From contig NZ_SNXY01000013.1 in NCBI RefSeq assembly GCF_004362745.1, positions 1-64,000 on the forward strand: a stretch of DNA of 64,000 nt, given 5' to 3'. Below the pieces are notes generated by a model that ran no database searches, had not been told where the DNA came from, and saw nothing but the letters and a program-made list of their open reading frames with translations. Numbering within the stretch: the stretch's first letter is position 1; each line of letters starts with the position of its first letter. The DNA comes from Oharaeibacter diazotrophicus (GTDB taxonomy: Bacteria; Pseudomonadota; Alphaproteobacteria; Rhizobiales; Pleomorphomonadaceae). Below are positions 54,779 through 63,983 of the stretch, piece by piece. The position numbers were made by a program, and so were the translations under genes.

Positions 54779-56269
54779 ATGGTGAAGCAGGCGGTCGAGA
54801 GCACGGTGAACGGCAAGATCCGCTGCGACGCCTGCCCGGTGATGTGCTACATCGCCGACGGCCGCGCCGGCGCCTGCGACCGCTACGCCAACGTCGGTGG
54901 CGACCTCGTGCGCGTCGACCCGCTGACGATGATCGAGAACACCGTCTCGGCCGGCGGCAAGGTGGTCGAGTTCATGCCCGGCCCGGAGCGCGAGTGGGAC
55001 GGCGACATCGTCGCCGCCGGCCACCGCTTCATCACCGCCGTCGGCGCCGGTACGACCTATCCCGACTACAAGCCCGCGCCCTTCATCGTGTCTCAGAAGA
55101 CCGACGGCGTCGACATGGTCACCGTGGTGACCGAGGGAATATTTTCCTATTGCGGCGCCAAGGTGAAGATCGACACCGACCGCTTCGTCGGGCCGGAGAC
55201 CGCGCTGGTCCGGGTCGACGGCGAGCCGGTCGGCCACGTCACCACCGGCGAATACGGCTCGCAGATGCTCTCGCTCGGCGGCGTCCACCACCTCACCGGC
55301 GGGGGCAAGAAGGAGGGCCGCGTCACCTGCGAGGCGCTGATGCGGCTGTGCAACCGCGAGCGCGTCGACTTCACGGTGGACGGCGGCGCCGCGCTGTCGC
55401 TGCAGGCCGGCCGGCCCCCGGTGATCGACGGCGTCGAGGAGGCGCGGATGCGGGTCGGCTGCGGCTCCGCCTCGATCGGCATGTTCGCCAAGCAGTGGAA
55501 GGACATGGTCGACGAGGTCGTGGTAGTCGACGACCACATCACCGGCGTGCTCTCCGAGCACCAGGCCGGCAAGCTGCTCGACGTGCCGCCGACCGGGATC
55601 CGCATCAAGGGCCGGCGCTCGACCCCCGGCCGCTATTTCCGCGTCGCCGAGCCGGGCACCGGCTGGGGCGGCACCAACATCTCCGATCCGCTCACCATCC
55701 TCGGCGCCTTCGACCCCGCCGTGGCGCGGCCGGGCCTCAAACTCCTGATGCTCTCCACCACCGGCGAGCAATACGGCTACTACGTCCTCGACGAGGCGCT
55801 GAACCCGGTGCTCCAGGACGTGCTGCCCGACGCCGTGCGCGCCTCGGTCGAGACGGTGGCGGAGAATTGCGAGCCGGCGTCGGTGTCGGTGCTGTTCGTC
55901 GGCGGTGCCGGCGGCAGCCTCAGGGCCGGCGTCACCACCAACCCGGTGCGGCTGACGCGCTCGGTCAAGGCCGCGCTCACCCACGTCTCCTGCGGCGGCG
56001 CGCCGGCCTACGTCTGGCCCGGCGGCGGGATCACGGTGATGGTCGATGTCACCGAGATGCCGGCCGGCAGCTTCGGCTACGTCCCGACGCCGGCGATCGT
56101 GGCGCCGATCGAATTCACCATGCGCCTCGACGACTACCGCGCCCTCGGCGGTCACATGGACGCCGTGGTGCCGATCGAGGAGGCGGTGGCACAGGCCGAA
56201 CGGCGGATCGCCCCGGTGGTCGAGCGCGCTTGGCCGACCGACCGGCGCAACTTCGCCTGGGGCGGCTGA
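54779..56269 (+). CDS. 6-hydroxynicotinate reductase-like iron-sulfur protein
   Basis: A 496-residue protein resembling the 6-hydroxynicotinate reductase (Hnr) of anaerobic nicotinate fermenters, which reduces 6-hydroxynicotinate to 1,4,5,6-tetrahydro-6-oxonicotinate. The N-terminus has a four-cysteine [4Fe-4S]-type motif C16-x2-C19-x3-C23 with C33 (RCDACPVMCYIADGRAGAC). Other Cys/Gly-rich segments include GCGSASIGMFAKQWKDMVDE, GIFSYCGAKVKIDTD and LTHVSCGGAPAYVWPGGG. The ATG at 54779 gives the usual family start; an upstream GTG at 54671 overlaps the promoter. It leads an operon with UPF0280, DUF1185 and hydantoinase A/B genes. Substrate identity in this organism is inferred. Confidence 0.82.
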   Translation: MVKQAVESTVNGKIRCDACPVMCYIADGRAGACDRYANVGGDLVRVDPLTMIENTVSAGGKVVEFMPGPEREWDGDIVAAGHRFITAVGAGTTYPDYKPAPFIVSQKTDGVDMVTVVTEGIFSYCGAKVKIDTDRFVGPETALVRVDGEPVGHVTTGEYGSQMLSLGGVHHLTGGGKKEGRVTCEALMRLCNRERVDFTVDGGAALSLQAGRPPVIDGVEEARMRVGCGSASIGMFAKQWKDMVDEVVVVDDHITGVLSEHQAGKLLDVPPTGIRIKGRRSTPGRYFRVAEPGTGWGGTNISDPLTILGAFDPAVARPGLKLLMLSTTGEQYGYYVLDEALNPVLQDVLPDAVRASVETVAENCEPASVSVLFVGGAGGSLRAGVTTNPVRLTRSVKAALTHVSCGGAPAYVWPGGGITVMVDVTEMPAGSFGYVPTPAIVAPIEFTMRLDDYRALGGHMDAVVPIEEAVAQAERRIAPVVERAWPTDRRNFAWGG

Positions 56270-56321
56270 ACCGCGACGACGGGAAAACGGCCCGGGGGCG
56301 ACGAAGGAGGGGACACGGGCG

Positions 56322-57242
56322 ATGGGCGGAGCGGTGGCGGCCTGGCTCGACGGCGGACCCGACGGACGGCTGCACCTGCAGCACGGCCCGATCGACCTCG
56401 TCGTCGGCGCCGACGGCGGCCCGGACCCCGCCGCCCGCCTCGACGCCCTCGCCGCCGCCCGGGTGCGCTTCTCCACCATCCTCGACGAGCTCGTCGGCGA
56501 ACTCGCCTTTCTGAAGGCTCCCGCCCGCCCCGGCGGCCCGCGCCCGGCCGGGTCGGTCGCCCGGCGGATGACGGCCGCGGTCGAACCCTTCGCCGGCGAA
56601 ACATTCGTGACGCCGATGGCCGCGGTCGCCGGCGCGGTCGCCGACGAGGTGCTCGCCGCCATGCTCGCGGCGGTCGATCCGGCGCGCCGGCCGGCGCGGA
56701 TCCATGTCAACGACGGCGGCGACATCGCGCTCCACCTCGATCCCGGCGCCGCCTTCCGCGTCGGCGTCGCCCGCGAGGACGGCGCCGGCCTCGGCCGCTT
56801 CATCGTGACCGCCGACGACCCGAGCCGGGGCGTCGCCACCTCCGGGCGCGGCGGCCGCAGCCTCTCCATGGGCATCGCCGACAGCGTCACCATCCTCGCC
56901 GCCAACGCCGCCGCGGCGGACGCCGCCGCCACCATCGTCGGCAACGCCGTCGATCTGCCCGGCCATCCCGCCGTGCGCCGGCTGCCGGCGAACGACGTCG
57001 TCGACGACAGCGACCTCGGCGACCGCCCGGTCGTCGTCGGCGTCGGCGCGCTCTCCGCCGCGGAGACCGCCACGGCGCTCGCCGCCGGCGTCACGGCGGC
57101 CGAGCGGCTCGCCGCCCGCGGCCTGATCCACGCCGCCGCCCTGTTCCTCGGCCGGGAGGGGCGCGTCGTCGCCCCCGCCGGCCGGCCGTCGCTTTCCGGT
57201 TCCCCTCCCCTTCCGCAGCCCGAGGCCGCCCGTCATGCCTGA
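56322..57242 (+). CDS. UPF0280 family protein
   Basis: A 306-residue protein of the UPF0280 family, an ApbE-like fold of unknown function. Motifs are RMTAAVEPFAGETFVTPMAA, ARIHVNDGGDIALHL, and GVATSGRGGRSLSMGIADSV with VNDGGD and ATSGRGG as likely ligand-binding turns. GGAGGGG stands about 9 bases before the ATG at 56322. Its 3' end overlaps the DUF1185 gene by 8 bp. ApbE proteins attach flavin; a role in maturing or assisting the reductase is a possibility only. Confidence 0.85.
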   Translation: MGGAVAAWLDGGPDGRLHLQHGPIDLVVGADGGPDPAARLDALAAARVRFSTILDELVGELAFLKAPARPGGPRPAGSVARRMTAAVEPFAGETFVTPMAAVAGAVADEVLAAMLAAVDPARRPARIHVNDGGDIALHLDPGAAFRVGVAREDGAGLGRFIVTADDPSRGVATSGRGGRSLSMGIADSVTILAANAAAADAAATIVGNAVDLPGHPAVRRLPANDVVDDSDLGDRPVVVGVGALSAAETATALAAGVTAAERLAARGLIHAAALFLGREGRVVAPAGRPSLSGSPPLPQPEAARHA

Positions 57243-57819
57243 ACCCAAGGTCCGCAAGTTCGTCACCGTCGTGGAGGAGATCCTGCACGAGGGCGGCCCC
57301 GCACCGGACAAGCCGCGGCTGCGCGCCGCCGTGCTGGCGGTGATCGAGAACCCGTTCGCCGGCGCCTATGTCGAGGACCTCCAGCCGTTCATGAAGGACC
57401 TGGAGCCGCTCGGGCTCGCAATGTCGAAGCGCCTCGTGGCGGCACTCGGCGGCGACGCCTCCGTCGTCGAATCCTACGGCAAGGGCGCCATCGTCGGCGA
57501 GGCCGGCGAACTCGAGCACGGTGCGCTCTGGCACGTGCCGGGCGGCTACGCCATGCGCGCTCTGCTCGGCGACGCCAAGGCGATCGTGCCCTCGGCCAAG
57601 AAACTCGGCGGCCTCGGCACCAAGCTCGACGTGCCGATCGGCCATGTGAACGCCGCCTACGTCCGCAGCCACTTCGACGCCATGGAAGTCGGCATCGCCG
57701 ACGCGCCGCGGGCGAACGAGATCGTGTTCGCGCTGGTGATGACCACCGGCGGCCGCGTCCACGCCCGCATGGGCGGCCTCGCGGCGGCCGACGTCAAGGG
57801 CGAGGACGGCCTGCGTTGA
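57235..57819 (+). CDS. DUF1185 (amino acid synthesis family) protein
   Basis: A 194-residue protein of the DUF1185 family (KFVTVVEEILHEGGP, FAGAYVEDLQPFMKDLEPLG, YGKGAIVGEAGELEHGALWH). The family has a known fold but no assigned reaction; the annotation as amino acid synthesis is not supported by function. It is translationally linked with UPF0280 (8-bp overlap) and with the hydantoinase A gene (TTGA). Constant association with N-heterocycle reductases suggests a step in ring catabolism. Confidence 0.85.
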   Translation: MPEPKVRKFVTVVEEILHEGGPAPDKPRLRAAVLAVIENPFAGAYVEDLQPFMKDLEPLGLAMSKRLVAALGGDASVVESYGKGAIVGEAGELEHGALWHVPGGYAMRALLGDAKAIVPSAKKLGGLGTKLDVPIGHVNAAYVRSHFDAMEVGIADAPRANEIVFALVMTTGGRVHARMGGLAAADVKGEDGLR

Positions 57820-59903
57820 GCGCCCCCTCCGCCACACCCGACGCGCCCCGCCGCGCCTCCGTCGTCGCCGGCGTCGACGTCGGCGGCACCTTCACCGACC
57901 TGGTGCTGTTCGACACCGGCTCGGGCCGGGTCCGTCTCGCCAAGACGCCGACGACGCTCGACAACCAGGCCTTCGGCGTCCTGAACGCCCTCGACGCCGC
58001 CGGTGCCGACGTCGCCGGCCTCGACCTCGTCGTCCACGGCACCACCACAACCACCAACGCGGTGCTGGAACGCCGGCTCTGCCGCACCGGCTTCGTCACC
58101 ACCCGCGGCTTCCGCGACGTGCTGGAGCTCGGCCGCCGCACGCGGCCGCAGCCCTACGGCATGAAGGGCGACTTCCGCCCGATCGTGCCGCGCGACCTCC
58201 GCCTCGAGGTGCCCGAGCGCATGACCGCGCGCGGCGAGGTCCTGACGCCGCTCGACGAGGACGCGCTCCGCGCCGCCCTCGCCGAGCTCGTGGCCAAGGG
58301 CTGCGAGGCCCTGGTGATCCACTTCCTGCATTCCTACGCCAACCCGGCCCACGAGATCCGCGCCGGCGAGATCGCCCGCGAAGTCTGGCCGAACGGCGAC
58401 GTCACCCTCGGCCACGCGCTCTTGTCGGAAAGCCGGGAATACGAGCGCGGCGTCACCGCCGCGGTCAACGCCTCGGTGCAGCCGCTGCTCCGCCGCTACG
58501 TCGAGCGCCTCGCCGACAGCCTCGCCAGCCGCGGCTACGCCCACGACCTCCTGGTGATGACCGGCAACGGCGGCATGGTCTCGGCCCGCCGCGTCGCCGA
58601 CGAGGCCGCCAAGACGGTGATGTCGGGCCCGGCCACCGGCGTCATGGCCGCCGCCTACACCGGCCGGCGCGCCGGCCTGCCCGACCTCGTCACCTACGAC
58701 ATGGGCGGCACCTCCACCGACGTCGCGCTGATCCGCGGCGCCGAGCCGTCGGTATCGAGCGAGATCGAGGTCGAATACGCCATGCCGATCCACCTGCCGA
58801 TGGTGGACGTGCGCACCGTCGGCGCCGGCGGCGGCTCGATCGCCCGCGTCACCGCCGCCGGCCTGCTCCAGGTCGGCCCGGACAGCGCCGGCGCCAAGCC
58901 AGGGCCGATCTGCTACGGCCGCGGCGGCACCGAACCGACCATCTCCGACGCCAACCTGCTGCTCGGCCGGCTCGATCCGGCCCGGCTCGCCGCCGTCGAG
59001 GGCGGCGTCACGGTCGACCACGTCGCCGCGGTGTTCCGTGACAAGCTCGGCGCCCCGCTCGGCCTCGACGCCCTCGGCGCCGCCGCCGCGGTGATCCGCG
59101 TCGCCAACGCCCGCATGGCGGATGCCGTGCGGATGGTCTCGGTCAGCCTCGGCGAGGACCCGCGCGACTTCGCCCTGTTCGCCTTCGGCGGCGCCGGGCC
59201 GCTGCACGCCTCGGCGATCGCCCGCGAACTCGGCATCCCCAAGGTGCTGGTGCCCGCCCGGCCGGGCATCACCAACGCGCTCGGCTGTGTCGTCGCCGAC
59301 CTTCGCCACGACTTCGTCCGCAGCGTCAACCGGCCGCTCCGCGACGTCGACATGACGGCCGTCCACGCGCTCTGGCGCGCCCAGGAGGCCGAGGGCCGCG
59401 CCGCCATCGCCGGCGAGGCGGTCGAGGTCGAGACCGTGACGGTGGCGCGCTTCGCCGACATGCAGTTCGTCGGCCAGACCCATCTCCTGCGCGTGCCGCT
59501 CGGCACCGACCTGCCCGGGCGCGACGATCTCCAGGCCCGCTTCGAACGCGCCTATTTCGACCGCTTCCACGTCGCCCTGCCGGAGATCCGCGCCGCCCTG
59601 GTCGCGCTCGCGACCTCGGTGGTCGGCCGGCGCGCCGAGATCGACCTCTCCGCCCTGATCGACCCGGCGGGCCGGCGGGCGAGCCTCGCGGAGGCGCGGC
59701 GCACCACCCGGCCGGTCTGGTTCGACGGCGGCTTTCTCGACACGCCCGTCTACGTCCGCGACCACCTGCCGGCCGACGCCGTCGTCGTCGGCCCGGCGAT
59801 CGTGGAACAGATGGACACCACCATCGTCCTGGAGCCCGGCGACGTCGCCGTCCAGGACCGCGACGGCAACCTGATCGTCACGGTCGCCGGGGGAGACGCA
59901 TGA
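57816..59903 (+). CDS. hyuA: Hydantoinase/oxoprolinase subunit A
   Basis: A 695-residue ATP-dependent amidohydrolase subunit. The N-terminal ATPase fold begins GVDVGGTFTDLVLFDTGSG; further motifs are VVHGTTTTTNAVLERR, LVMTGNGGMVSARRVADEAA and TYDMGGTSTDVALIRGAEPS. The start is TTG at 57816, overlapping the previous stop (TTGA). With subunit B it opens five-membered lactam rings (hydantoin, 5-oxoproline) or, in the related acetone carboxylase group, activates carbonyls using ATP. Here the six-membered lactam made by the reductase is the natural candidate. Confidence 0.9.
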   Translation: MSAPSATPDAPRRASVVAGVDVGGTFTDLVLFDTGSGRVRLAKTPTTLDNQAFGVLNALDAAGADVAGLDLVVHGTTTTTNAVLERRLCRTGFVTTRGFRDVLELGRRTRPQPYGMKGDFRPIVPRDLRLEVPERMTARGEVLTPLDEDALRAALAELVAKGCEALVIHFLHSYANPAHEIRAGEIAREVWPNGDVTLGHALLSESREYERGVTAAVNASVQPLLRRYVERLADSLASRGYAHDLLVMTGNGGMVSARRVADEAAKTVMSGPATGVMAAAYTGRRAGLPDLVTYDMGGTSTDVALIRGAEPSVSSEIEVEYAMPIHLPMVDVRTVGAGGGSIARVTAAGLLQVGPDSAGAKPGPICYGRGGTEPTISDANLLLGRLDPARLAAVEGGVTVDHVAAVFRDKLGAPLGLDALGAAAAVIRVANARMADAVRMVSVSLGEDPRDFALFAFGGAGPLHASAIARELGIPKVLVPARPGITNALGCVVADLRHDFVRSVNRPLRDVDMTAVHALWRAQEAEGRAAIAGEAVEVETVTVARFADMQFVGQTHLLRVPLGTDLPGRDDLQARFERAYFDRFHVALPEIRAALVALATSVVGRRAEIDLSALIDPAGRRASLAEARRTTRPVWFDGGFLDTPVYVRDHLPADAVVVGPAIVEQMDTTIVLEPGDVAVQDRDGNLIVTVAGGDA

Positions 59904-61651
59904 CCATCGACCCGATCACGCTCTCGGTCATCCAGTCCGGCCTGCAGCAGGTCTGCGACGAGATGGACCTGACCTTCTCGCGCGCCGCCTTCTCGCCGGT
60001 GATCGCCGAGGCCAACGACCGTTCCGACGGCATCTACGCCGCCGAGGACGGCGCGCTGATCGCCCAGGGCGCCTCCGGGCTGCCGGTGTTCGTCGGCACC
60101 ATGCAGGCCTCGACCGCCACGCTGATCGAGATGATCCGCGACGGCCGGGCCGCAGCGCCGTCGCCCGGCGACATCTACGTCGTCAACGACCCCTATCTCG
60201 GCGGCACCCACCTGATGGACGTCCGCTTCGCCATGCCGGTCTACCGGAACGGCGAGATCTTCTGCTGGCTCTCCAACACCGGCCACTGGCCGGACACCGG
60301 CGGCGCCGTGCCCGGCGGCTTCTCCGCCTCGGCGACGTCGGTGGAGCAGGAGGGTCTGCGCCTGCCGCCGGTGCGGCTGTTCAAGCAGGGCGTGCTCGAC
60401 GCCGAGATCTACGCCATCATCTGTTCCAACATCCGCGTTTCCGAACAGCGCATCGGCGACGTCAAGGCGCAGGCGGCCGCCCTCTCGGTCGGCGAGAAGC
60501 GGCTCGCCCGCATCCTCGACCGCTACGGCGACGACACCGTGCGCGCGGCGATCGCGGAGCTGCGTTCCCGCGCCGAGGCGCAGATGCGGGCGAACGTCAG
60601 CCTGATCCCGAACGGGGTCTACCGCTCGCTCGCCTTCGTCGACAGCGACGGGGTCGTGAACGAGCCGCTCGAGATCCGCCTCGCGGTGACCGCCGAGGAC
60701 GGCACGCTCACCTTCGACTTCTCCGGCTCCTCGCCGCCCTGCACCGGGCCGATGAACTCGGTGCTGGCGACGACGCTGTCCTCGGTCTACCTCGCCATGC
60801 GGCACATCTTCCCGGACGTGCCGATCAGCGCCGGCGCCTTCGCGCCGCTGAAGGTGATCCGCCCAGAGGGCACCTTCCTGGACGCGCGCTATCCCCGCCC
60901 GGTCTCCGGCTGCGCCGCCGAGGTCAGCCAGCGCATCGCCGAGGCCGTGTTCTCGGCGCTGGTCGGCGCGTTGCCGGACCGCGTCACCGCGGCGCCGGCC
61001 GGCACCTCCGGCAACTTCGCCCTCGGCGGCCACGACCCGGCGACCGGTCGCGACTTCGTGATGTACCAGATCTCCGGCGGCGGCTACGGCGGCAACGCCG
61101 ACCACGACGGCCTCGCCAACGGCTGTTCGACCATCGGCATCTCCAAGGCACCGCCGGTCGAGATCATGGAGCAGCAGTTCCCGGTGCTCTACCACGCCTA
61201 TGCGCTGCGAGAGGGCTCCGGCGGCGCCGGCCGCCACCGCGGCGGCTTCGGTCTCGCCTACGAGATCGAGCTCCTGCGCGGGCGCGCCACCGCCAGCTTC
61301 GTCATGGACCACGGCCGCTTCGGCCCGCCGGGTGCCCTCGGCGGCGGCGACGGCGCGCCTAACGAGGTAGAGGTGGTCAGGGGCGGCGTCGCGATGGTGC
61401 CCGAACACCTCTCCAAGGCCCAGGACATCCCGCTTTCCGCCGGCGACCGCGTCCGCGTCCGCACCCCCGGCGGCGGCGGCTACGGCGACCCGCTCGACCG
61501 CGAGCCGTCCGCGGTCGCCGAGGACGTCCGGCTCGGGCGCTACACGGCGGACGCCGCCCGCGCGCTGTTCGCGGTGGCGGTGAAGGCGGACGGCGCGATG
61601 GATGCGGCGACGACGGCAGAGCTGCGGGCGGCGCGGCGGACCGGAGGTTGA
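59900..61651 (+). CDS. hyuB: Hydantoinase/oxoprolinase subunit B
   Basis: A 583-residue subunit B (DPITLSVIQSGLQQVCDEMD, FSPVIAEANDRSDGIYAAED, NDPYLGGTHLMDVRF). The C-terminal GGGYGDPLDREPSAVAEDVR is characteristic. It overlaps hyuA by 4 bp (ATGA). It provides the hydrolytic site in the A/B complex. The length is typical. It is the last structural gene before the MarR regulator. Confidence 0.92.
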   Translation: MTIDPITLSVIQSGLQQVCDEMDLTFSRAAFSPVIAEANDRSDGIYAAEDGALIAQGASGLPVFVGTMQASTATLIEMIRDGRAAAPSPGDIYVVNDPYLGGTHLMDVRFAMPVYRNGEIFCWLSNTGHWPDTGGAVPGGFSASATSVEQEGLRLPPVRLFKQGVLDAEIYAIICSNIRVSEQRIGDVKAQAAALSVGEKRLARILDRYGDDTVRAAIAELRSRAEAQMRANVSLIPNGVYRSLAFVDSDGVVNEPLEIRLAVTAEDGTLTFDFSGSSPPCTGPMNSVLATTLSSVYLAMRHIFPDVPISAGAFAPLKVIRPEGTFLDARYPRPVSGCAAEVSQRIAEAVFSALVGALPDRVTAAPAGTSGNFALGGHDPATGRDFVMYQISGGGYGGNADHDGLANGCSTIGISKAPPVEIMEQQFPVLYHAYALREGSGGAGRHRGGFGLAYEIELLRGRATASFVMDHGRFGPPGALGGGDGAPNEVEVVRGGVAMVPEHLSKAQDIPLSAGDRVRVRTPGGGGYGDPLDREPSAVAEDVRLGRYTADAARALFAVAVKADGAMDAATTAELRAARRTGG

Positions 61652-61732
61652 ACGAAGCGGGCGGGAAGCGAGGAGAAGCAACCCTCGCCTCCCGCCGCCC
61701 TCCGGGCAGGCGGGGGCCCGTCGCTCTCCGGT

Positions 61733-61750
61733 CCGTTCGTTGACAAACGG
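61733..61750. promoter_or_regulatory. Palindrome CCGTT-N8-AACGG overlapping a TTGACA box before the MarR gene
   Basis: CCGTT (61733-61737) and AACGG (61746-61750) flank CGTTGACA, and TTGACA occupies 61740-61745. This places an inverted repeat across a likely -35 element 47 bp before the MarR start, the usual arrangement for MarR autorepression. The regulator assignment is inferred. Confidence 0.45.
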
Positions 61751-61796
61751 TCGCGCCGGGTCCACTCCGGATCGGATACGGGACGCGGAGCGGGCG

Positions 61797-62246
61797 ATGG
61801 ACGGCGAGGGCGAGGCGCGGGAGACGGACGGGACCGAGGTCTACCGCCTGCACGACCAGATCGGCTTCCTGCTGCGCCAGGCGACCCAGCGCCACATCGC
61901 CATCTTCGGCGCCCGCATGGGCGACCGCCTGACGACGACCCAGTGGTCGGCGCTGGTCAAGCTCGCGGAACTCGAGCCGATCTCGCAGAACCAGCTCGGC
62001 CGCGAGACCTCGATGGACGTCGCCACCGTCAAGGGCGTGGTCGACCGCCTCGTCGGCCGCGGCTTCGTGCGCACCGCCCCCGATCCGCGCGACGGCCGCC
62101 GCCTCGTGCTCGGCGTGACCGACGAGGGCCGCGCCGCCATCGCCCGCAATCTCGCGGTCGCCGCCGAGGTCACCCGCGAGACGCTCGCCCCGCTCACGCC
62201 CGGCGAACGCATCCTCCTCGCCGAACTGCTGCGCCGCATCGCGTGA
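61797..62246 (+). CDS. MarR-family regulator of the N-heterocycle operon
   Basis: A 149-residue MarR protein (VYRLHDQIGFLLRQATQRHI, TTQWSALVKLAELEPISQNQ, the recognition helix MDVATVKGVVDRLVGRG, wing DPRDGRRLVLGVTDEG). GGAG lies 6 bases before the ATG. It sits immediately after hyuB on the same strand but with its own candidate promoter. In Pseudomonas the MarR protein NicR represses 6-hydroxynicotinate genes, and this gene occupies an analogous position; orthology is not shown. Confidence 0.9.
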   Translation: MDGEGEARETDGTEVYRLHDQIGFLLRQATQRHIAIFGARMGDRLTTTQWSALVKLAELEPISQNQLGRETSMDVATVKGVVDRLVGRGFVRTAPDPRDGRRLVLGVTDEGRAAIARNLAVAAEVTRETLAPLTPGERILLAELLRRIA

Positions 62247-62256
62247 GGGCGGAACT

Positions 62257-62280
62257 CCTTCTCCCCCTCGCGGGAGAAGG
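62257..62280 (+). terminator. 9-bp perfect stem-loop after the MarR gene
   Basis: CCTTCTCCC and GGGAGAAGG pair exactly across a 6-base loop, 10 bases past the MarR stop. A second palindrome GGGAGAGCTCCC follows at 62293-62304. There is no T-run, so the hairpin may end transcription with Rho or protect the 3' end. Its core resembles the ends of the dispersed repeats. Confidence 0.5.
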
Positions 62281-62396
62281 GCACGCGCTCTCGGGAGAGC
62301 TCCCGCCCCCGCCCGTTTCCCGCCATCCTGCCGCGCCTTATACTGACCGCCTCGCCGGCCCGCGGCCCACTCGCCGGACCGGCCAGGGAGCCGCCC

Positions 62397-63179
62397 ATGC
62401 GCGATGTCGCCCGTCCGCTGCTGATCGCCCTGCCGCTGCTGGTCGCCGGTGCCGCCGAGGCCGGCCATCCGCCGGCGGCGCCGCCGCGGGAGGCGGGCTT
62501 CGCCGAGATTCGCGGCATCTCGATGTACTACCGCGTCTACGGCGCAGGGCCCGGCGCGCCGGTGCTGATGATCCACGGCGGCCTCGGCAGCGCCGACGTC
62601 TGGAACGAGCAGGTCGCCGCGCTGGCGGTCGACCACACGGTGGTGGTGGCCGACAGCCGCGGCCAGGGCCGTTCGGGCCGCACCGCCGAGCCGATCACCT
62701 ACGAGGCGATGGCCGAGGACTACGTCGCGCTGATCGACCGGCTCGGGCTCGGCAAGGTGGCGCTGGTCGGCTGGAGCGACGGCGGCATCATCGGCCTCGA
62801 GATCGCGATACGCCATCCCGAGCGGCTCGCCCGGCTGTTCGTCCAGGCCGCCAACACCACGCCGGACGGCCTCGCCGCCCCGCCGCCGGCGGACGCGCCG
62901 CGCCCGGAACTGCGCCACTACGACGACGTCCGCGACGAGATCCAGGCGCTGTGGGCCAACGAGCCGCACATCACCGACGCCGAACTCGCCGCCATCCGCG
63001 TGCCGACCGTGGTGGCGATCGGCGACCACGACGAGGCCGTCTCGATCGCCCACGACCGCGCCATCGCCGCCGCCATTCCCGGCGCCCGCTTCCTCCTCCT
63101 CCCCGACGTCGGCCACGCCGCCGTCCTCGAGGACCCCGCCGGCTACACGCGGGCGGTGCTGGACTTCCTGGAGGAGTGA
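62397..63179 (+). CDS. Exported alpha/beta hydrolase
   Basis: A 260-residue alpha/beta hydrolase with a signal peptide (hydrophobic core LLIALPLLVAGAAEA, cleavage near residue 22). It therefore probably acts in the periplasm. The nucleophile is S127 in GWSDGGIIGLE, with Asp in IGDHDEAVS and His in DVGHAAVLEDPAGY. The oxyanion segment is IHGGLGSADVW. The Trp-Ser-Asp-Gly-Gly elbow is typical of an uncharacterised esterase group. It stands alone between the MarR gene and the Imm63-like gene; substrate unknown. Confidence 0.9.
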   Translation: MRDVARPLLIALPLLVAGAAEAGHPPAAPPREAGFAEIRGISMYYRVYGAGPGAPVLMIHGGLGSADVWNEQVAALAVDHTVVVADSRGQGRSGRTAEPITYEAMAEDYVALIDRLGLGKVALVGWSDGGIIGLEIAIRHPERLARLFVQAANTTPDGLAAPPPADAPRPELRHYDDVRDEIQALWANEPHITDAELAAIRVPTVVAIGDHDEAVSIAHDRAIAAAIPGARFLLLPDVGHAAVLEDPAGYTRAVLDFLEE

Positions 63180-63304
63180 CGGGGGCCGATGGCGCGAATC
63201 GATCCGTGATCCATCGGCAGGACCCGGCCGGGAACCGATGTTCGGTCAAATCGCGCGCCGCGCTGGACGAACCCGCGGTCTGCAGCGGCGTCGGTGGCTT
63301 GCGT

Positions 63305-63715
63305 TCAGCCGATGTCGTCCCGGAAAGGGGATCTCGCCAGGATCGCCTGGTGTTCTTTCGCCTTCCGGGCCGCCCATGCCTCGGACGCGAGGCCGAGCAA
63401 CTCTTCTTGTTTCGAGAACCACTGCCGACGAGGATCCTCCCCCGTCCTTCGGTTCAGGAGCTCAAATCTTCCTGCGATGTCAGATATGACAACCTTGAAG
63501 ATCCAGTACATCAGCTCTTCGATATCCTTGGTTTTCCAGCGCCTGCGCTCCACGCCGCGCTCTTCGAAGACGAAGTTGTAGTCTTCGTCGATTTCCAGAT
63601 ACGGCGAGCCGTCGCCACGGGGCTCGGTGGGGATGACGAAATCGCGGATACCGATGCGGGCCGCGTAATGTTCGGCACGACGGCGCACGGTTTCGAGATC
63701 GCCCGCGCGTTTCAT
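63305..63715 (-). CDS. Imm63-like immunity protein (orphan)
   Basis: A 136-residue protein resembling the Imm63 family: PYLEIDEDYNFVFEERG, KTKDIEELMYWIFKVVI, RRTGEDPRRQWFSKQEELLG and a C-terminal helical region. Imm63 proteins neutralise toxins of contact-dependent or polymorphic toxin systems. GGAGGG lies about 8 bases before the ATG at 63715; the longer open frame upstream has a composition like antisense noise. No toxin, Rhs or T6SS gene is nearby in the window, so it is an orphan or belongs to genes beyond the right edge. Confidence 0.72.
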   Translation of the reverse strand: MKRAGDLETVRRRAEHYAARIGIRDFVIPTEPRGDGSPYLEIDEDYNFVFEERGVERRRWKTKDIEELMYWIFKVVISDIAGRFELLNRRTGEDPRRQWFSKQEELLGLASEAWAARKAKEHQAILARSPFRDDIG

Positions 63716-63983
63716 TCGTCCGCCCTCCGGTTCGAGCCTTTGCCGAGGCACGATACCATCGCCGACGCAACCGTCGGCAACGGTGGTGGCCGCCGGCCGA
63801 CAGCCGTGACGCCCGCCCGCGCCGTCGGCGGACAAGCCGGTCGAGCCGGCGCCCGAGCCGAAGCGTCCCCCTTCGGTCGCGCGCCCCTTTCACTCGCGAG
63901 GGTAGAAGGAAACATGCCTCCCTTTGACGCACCCGCCCCCGCGCGGTAGAAATCGCCCGAAGGGTAGACGGGGAGCCGCGGCG

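Noticed and set aside
53462-57094. LysR gene read as a 1210-residue protein
   Set aside because: The added N-terminal 880 residues are antisense to the reductase and UPF0280 genes; the true start at 54448 has a good ribosome site.
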